A DNA stretch of 9,791 nucleotides from Desulfobacterales bacterium. Its GTDB lineage: Bacteria; Desulfobacterota; Desulfobacteria; Desulfobacterales; Desulfobacteraceae. Location of the stretch: NCBI GenBank assembly GCA_022361095.1, contig JAKSBO010000696.1, forward strand, positions 1-9,791. Direction: 5' to 3'. Shown here piece by piece: positions 7,842-9,791 of this stretch. Position numbers and translations under genes: made by a program. Numbering within the stretch: position 1 is the first letter of the stretch; each line of letters begins with the position of its first letter. The notes under the pieces were generated by a model that searched no databases, was not told the origin of the DNA, and saw only the letters and a program-made list of their open reading frames with translations.

Positions 7842-8353
7842 GACAGAAACCTTGAAATTGAGGTTTCCCAGAGTCCCTTGGCTTTGAGAATGGCTTCACA
7901 GGCCTGGCGGACAGCGCCTTTCCCCCCGGGCAGATCCGTAATCATATCGGCCCTGTCTTTTACTTCGGCAGGGGCATCGGCCACGGTAAAGGCAAATCCG
8001 GCACGGGTCATTGCCGGCAGGTCTAGCAGGTCATCCCCCATGAATGCAATATATGGGGTGCTGATTTGGGTTCTTTCAGATATGGATGCCAATGCGCCGG
8101 CCTTGTCGCGTATACCGTCAAAAACCAGGGTGATGCCCAGGTTTTCACACCGGTGACCCAGGGCGCCTGAAACCCTTGCCGTGACAATACCGACAAGAAC
8201 GCCGGCATCCATGAGCAGCCGGATACCGAGACCGTCTTTGACATTAAAGCTTTTGATCTGTTCTCCTGTGTCTGTGTACGTAATGCTGCCGTCGGTGAGC
8301 ACCCCGTCCACATCTAAAAGCAGCAGCCGGATATCTGCCAATTGTGTTGTCAT
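7838..8353 (-). CDS. kdsC: 3-deoxy-D-manno-octulosonate 8-phosphate phosphatase KdsC
   Basis: KdsC is a cytoplasmic HAD-family phosphatase that removes phosphate from Kdo-8-phosphate to give Kdo, the inner-core LPS sugar. The 171-residue protein is a cap-less (C0) HAD as in its family. The nucleophile Asp14 and acid/base Asp16 are in LLLDVDGVLTDG; FNVKDGLGIRLL is at 36-47; the motif II segment GIVTAR ends near 60; a Lys at 84 (IRDKAGAL) fits motif III; and Asp107-Asp108 in MGDDLLDLP bind magnesium. The tail LPGGKGAVRQ (141-150) is typical of KdsC. The ATG at 8353 overlaps the kdsA stop (ATGA) and has AGGA eight bases upstream. A longer open frame to 8443 only adds residues lying inside kdsA and is rejected. 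Confidence 0.96.
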   Translation of the reverse strand: MTTQLADIRLLLLDVDGVLTDGSITYTDTGEQIKSFNVKDGLGIRLLMDAGVLVGIVTARVSGALGHRCENLGITLVFDGIRDKAGALASISERTQISTPYIAFMGDDLLDLPAMTRAGFAFTVADAPAEVKDRADMITDLPGGKGAVRQACEAILKAKGLWETSISRFLS

Positions 8354-8365
8354 AGGGCGTGTCCT
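8347..8365 (-). repeat. Copy 2 of a 19-base translation-start repeat (kdsC)
   Basis: The minus strand reads AGGACACGCCCTATGACAA across the kdsC ribosome binding site and start codon. It matches the kdsA start region at 17 of 19 positions. This copy also encodes the end of KdsA, so it is under two coding constraints. A shared signal for translation control is possible but chance is not excluded. Confidence 0.5.
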
Positions 8366-9171
8366 GCAGCTTTCCTGATATTGACCAGGTGGGTTAAAAG
8401 CGTTTTCATTTGATCCAGGGGGATGGAGTTCGGCCCGTCGCACAGAGCGGTGTCCGGATCGGGGTGGGTTTCCATGAATATACCATGGGCACCGCAGACC
8501 ACGGCGGCCTTGGCAAGCGGCGGCACAAACTGCCTCTCTCCTGCAGATGCATTGCCGCTGCCGCCGGGAAGTTGCACACTGTGGGTGGCATCAAAGATAA
8601 CAGGCATTCCCGATTCCCGCAAAATCTGTATGGATCTGAAATCCACCACAAGATTGTTATACCCAAAGCAGGTGCCGCGTTCCGTGATGGCAATGTCGTT
8701 GTTTCCCGTTGTTTTGGCTTTTTCAACAATATTTTTGCAGTCGGCCGGGGCAAGAAACTGGCCCTTTTTAATGTTCACGGGTTTACCTGTTTTGCAGGCG
8801 GCTAAAATCAAGTCTGTCTGGCGGCATAAAAAAGCCGGGATCTGAATAACATCAAGTACTTGTGCTGCGTTTTCAGCCTGGTCCGGCAGGTGAATATCGG
8901 AGATAACAGGTATGTTCAGTTCGGTTTTAACCTGTTCTAAAATTTTAAGGCCGTGCTCCGGGCCGGGGCCCCGGAACGACTGGATGGATGTGCGGTTCGC
9001 CTTGTCATACGAGGCTTTAAAAATATAAGGGATGCCCAAATCGCTTGTGACCTGTTTCAGGTGTCTTGCAATAGCAAGGCTTGAGTCTAAATCCTCTATC
9101 ACACAAGGACCGGCAATCAGAAAAAAAGAATTTGGGTCGTTCCGGGTCAGGTCAAAAAAAAAGTTTGTCAT
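8350..9171 (-). CDS. kdsA: 3-deoxy-8-phosphooctulonate synthase KdsA, metal-dependent type
   Basis: KdsA condenses arabinose 5-phosphate with phosphoenolpyruvate to Kdo-8-phosphate, the committed step to the LPS inner-core sugar. The 273-residue TIM-barrel protein is complete. Key segments: FFLIAGPCVIED (17-27), FKASYDKANRTS (51-62), FRGPG (66-70), SDIH (91-94), IPAFLCRQTDL (111-121), KKGQF (135-139) and DATHSVQLPGG (194-204). Cys23, His197, Glu234 and Asp245 sit where Aquifex KdsA has its metal ligands Cys11, His185, Glu222 and Asp233 (as I recall them), with a constant offset of 12. This points to the metallo class rather than the E. coli type, which has Asn in place of Cys. The ATG at 9171 has TAAGGAT about eight bases upstream. 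It is the first gene of the minus-strand string, behind the promoter at 9210-9238. Confidence 0.97.
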   Translation of the reverse strand: MTNFFFDLTRNDPNSFFLIAGPCVIEDLDSSLAIARHLKQVTSDLGIPYIFKASYDKANRTSIQSFRGPGPEHGLKILEQVKTELNIPVISDIHLPDQAENAAQVLDVIQIPAFLCRQTDLILAACKTGKPVNIKKGQFLAPADCKNIVEKAKTTGNNDIAITERGTCFGYNNLVVDFRSIQILRESGMPVIFDATHSVQLPGGSGNASAGERQFVPPLAKAAVVCGAHGIFMETHPDPDTALCDGPNSIPLDQMKTLLTHLVNIRKAAGHAL

Positions 9172-9183
9172 GGGGCGTATCCT
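9165..9183 (-). repeat. Copy 1 of a 19-base translation-start repeat (kdsA)
   Basis: The minus strand reads AGGATACGCCCCATGACAA across the kdsA ribosome binding site and start codon. Consensus with the kdsC copy is AGGAYACGCCCYATGACAA. No other gene start in the window shows it. Confidence 0.5.
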
Positions 9184-9209
9184 TAAAACGAGAAAAATAT
9201 TGATGACTC

Positions 9210-9238
9210 TAGATATTATTCGTCCGGGTAAATGTCAA
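9210..9238 (-). promoter_or_regulatory. Sigma-70-like promoter of the kdsA gene string
   Basis: On the minus strand a perfect -35 box TTGACA (9233-9238) is followed by a 17-base spacer and TATCTA (9210-9215) as the -10. A start near 9203 would give a leader of about 32 bases before the kdsA ATG. The -10 is only a fair match; TAATAT a few bases earlier is an alternative but at a short spacing of 14. It is the only clear promoter seen for the whole minus-strand series. Confidence 0.6.
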
Positions 9239-9264
9239 GATAGATCAACGCCAGGGAAAATTCC

Positions 9265-9293
9265 TTGATAAGAAAGGCGATTGCTGATATCTT
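9265..9293 (+). promoter_or_regulatory. Sigma-70-like promoter of the divergent gene
   Basis: TTGATA (9265-9270), a 17-base spacer and TATCTT (9288-9293) form a reasonable promoter pointing right. A start near 9300 gives a leader of about 45 bases before the ATG at 9345. Its -35 box lies only 26 bases from the -35 box of the opposite promoter, so the two are back to back and a regulator bound between them could affect both. Confidence 0.5.
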
Positions 9294-9344
9294 AGATTGG
9301 TTTTAAGCGTAGTCGTCTAACTTCTTGAAAAGTAAGGTTGTTTG

Positions 9345-9791
9345 ATGAAAAAAACACTGTTCCTGATTGTATTTCTGGCAATTGTCGTGCCTGTGGGCTG
9401 GGTTCTGTTTTGCAAATATGAGGGAGAGCTCCCCAGTGCAGATATCAGTCTGCCCTCCCAGTATCTGAAACAATCTTATGAAATAAATATAACCGCAAGG
9501 GATAAAGGTGCAGGGTTAAAACATGTAACCGTTTCTTTGGTGCAAAAGGATAATGAAAAAATTCTTCTGGACAAATCATATCCGCCTTCTTCCATTCAGT
9601 CTTTGTTCAGTGACAACATAACCCTGTCAGATACCTTTGCCATTCCCGTAGAAATGCGTAAGTACGGTATGAGTGACGGCCAGGCCGTTATCCGTATCGT
9701 CGTTACCGATTATGCCTGGCGTAAATGGACCAAAGGCAACCGTTTTTATGAGGAACGGCCGGTGATCATTGATACGGTGCCGCCCCGGCTC
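9345..9791 (+). CDS. Exported or membrane-anchored protein, N-terminal part; possibly an M23-type peptidase
   Basis: An open frame of 149 codons runs off the right edge without a stop. The ATG at 9345 has AAGTAAGG about seven bases upstream. The protein starts with a basic KK and a hydrophobic stretch at about residues 4-22 (LFLIVFLAIVVPVGWVLF), which could be a membrane anchor or an uncleaved signal. After it comes a soluble, beta-rich region: an Ig-like pattern with ITARDKGAGLKHVTVSLVQ, then VIRIVVTDYAWRKWTKGN and a closing VIIDTVPPRL. Such a segment, with VxDTxPP at its end, resembles the N-terminal extracytoplasmic part of M23 cell-wall peptidases of delta-type bacteria, as I recall them. 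No catalytic residues are within the window, so the peptidase call is a guess. It is transcribed away from the kdsA string. Confidence 0.75.
   Translation, partial: MKKTLFLIVFLAIVVPVGWVLFCKYEGELPSADISLPSQYLKQSYEINITARDKGAGLKHVTVSLVQKDNEKILLDKSYPPSSIQSLFSDNITLSDTFAIPVEMRKYGMSDGQAVIRIVVTDYAWRKWTKGNRFYEERPVIIDTVPPRL

Noticed and set aside
8354..8443. N-terminal extension of kdsC by 30 residues
   Set aside because: These codons lie within the end of kdsA in another frame. The ATG at 8353 has a proper ribosome binding site and gives normal KdsC length.
8410..8845. Two overlapping plus-strand open frames of 131 and 140 codons opposite kdsA
   Set aside because: Both are antisense to a fully conserved KdsA and show no family motif. 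Two different frames open over the same stretch suggests a composition effect.

Overview
The window looks like core chromosome of a Gram-negative proteobacterium-like organism. The best guess is a sulfate reducer of the Desulfobacterota (Desulfobacteraceae-like). That guess rests on gene order (Kdo/LPS export, rpoN, PTS-type regulators, gap-tpiA-secG), a Cys-type KdsA, a long-form HPF and the flavour of the proteins. No database search was possible, so the taxon is inference. No mobile element, CRISPR array or defence system was seen.

Almost everything lies on the minus strand as one tightly packed gene string read from right to left: kdsA, kdsC, lptC, lptA, lptB, rpoN, hpf, ptsN, rapZ, a mannose-type PTS EIIA gene, gap, tpiA, secG and a tRNA-Leu(GAG) cut by the left edge. 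Junctions range from a 32-bp overlap to 17-bp gaps. The one exception is a 66-bp gap between the EIIA gene and gap. It carries a hairpin followed by a U-rich stretch and is the most likely internal control point. A second perfect hairpin sits at the end of the EIIA gene.

Functionally, the right third makes Kdo (KdsA, KdsC) and the inner-membrane/periplasmic part of the LPS export bridge (LptC, LptA, LptB). The middle holds sigma-54, a ribosome hibernation factor, EIIA-Ntr, RapZ and a lone EIIA of the mannose family. These are regulators that in other bacteria tie nitrogen/carbon PTS signalling and amino-sugar supply to cell-envelope synthesis. The left third holds two glycolytic/gluconeogenic enzymes, a Sec translocon subunit and a tRNA. 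The order kdsC-lptC-lptA-lptB-rpoN-hpf-ptsN-rapZ matches E. coli, as does secG next to tRNA-Leu(GAG). The differences are kdsA at the head of the string in place of kdsD, and the EIIA-Man gene where E. coli has npr.

At the right end, a 173-bp divergent region (9172-9344) carries two back-to-back sigma-70-like promoters. One reads left into kdsA. The other reads right into a partial gene for an exported or membrane-anchored protein, possibly the N-terminus of an M23-type peptidase, which runs off the window. No gene-free stretch longer than 300 bases exists. No clearly undescribed system is present; the findings are mostly regulatory and gene-order observations.
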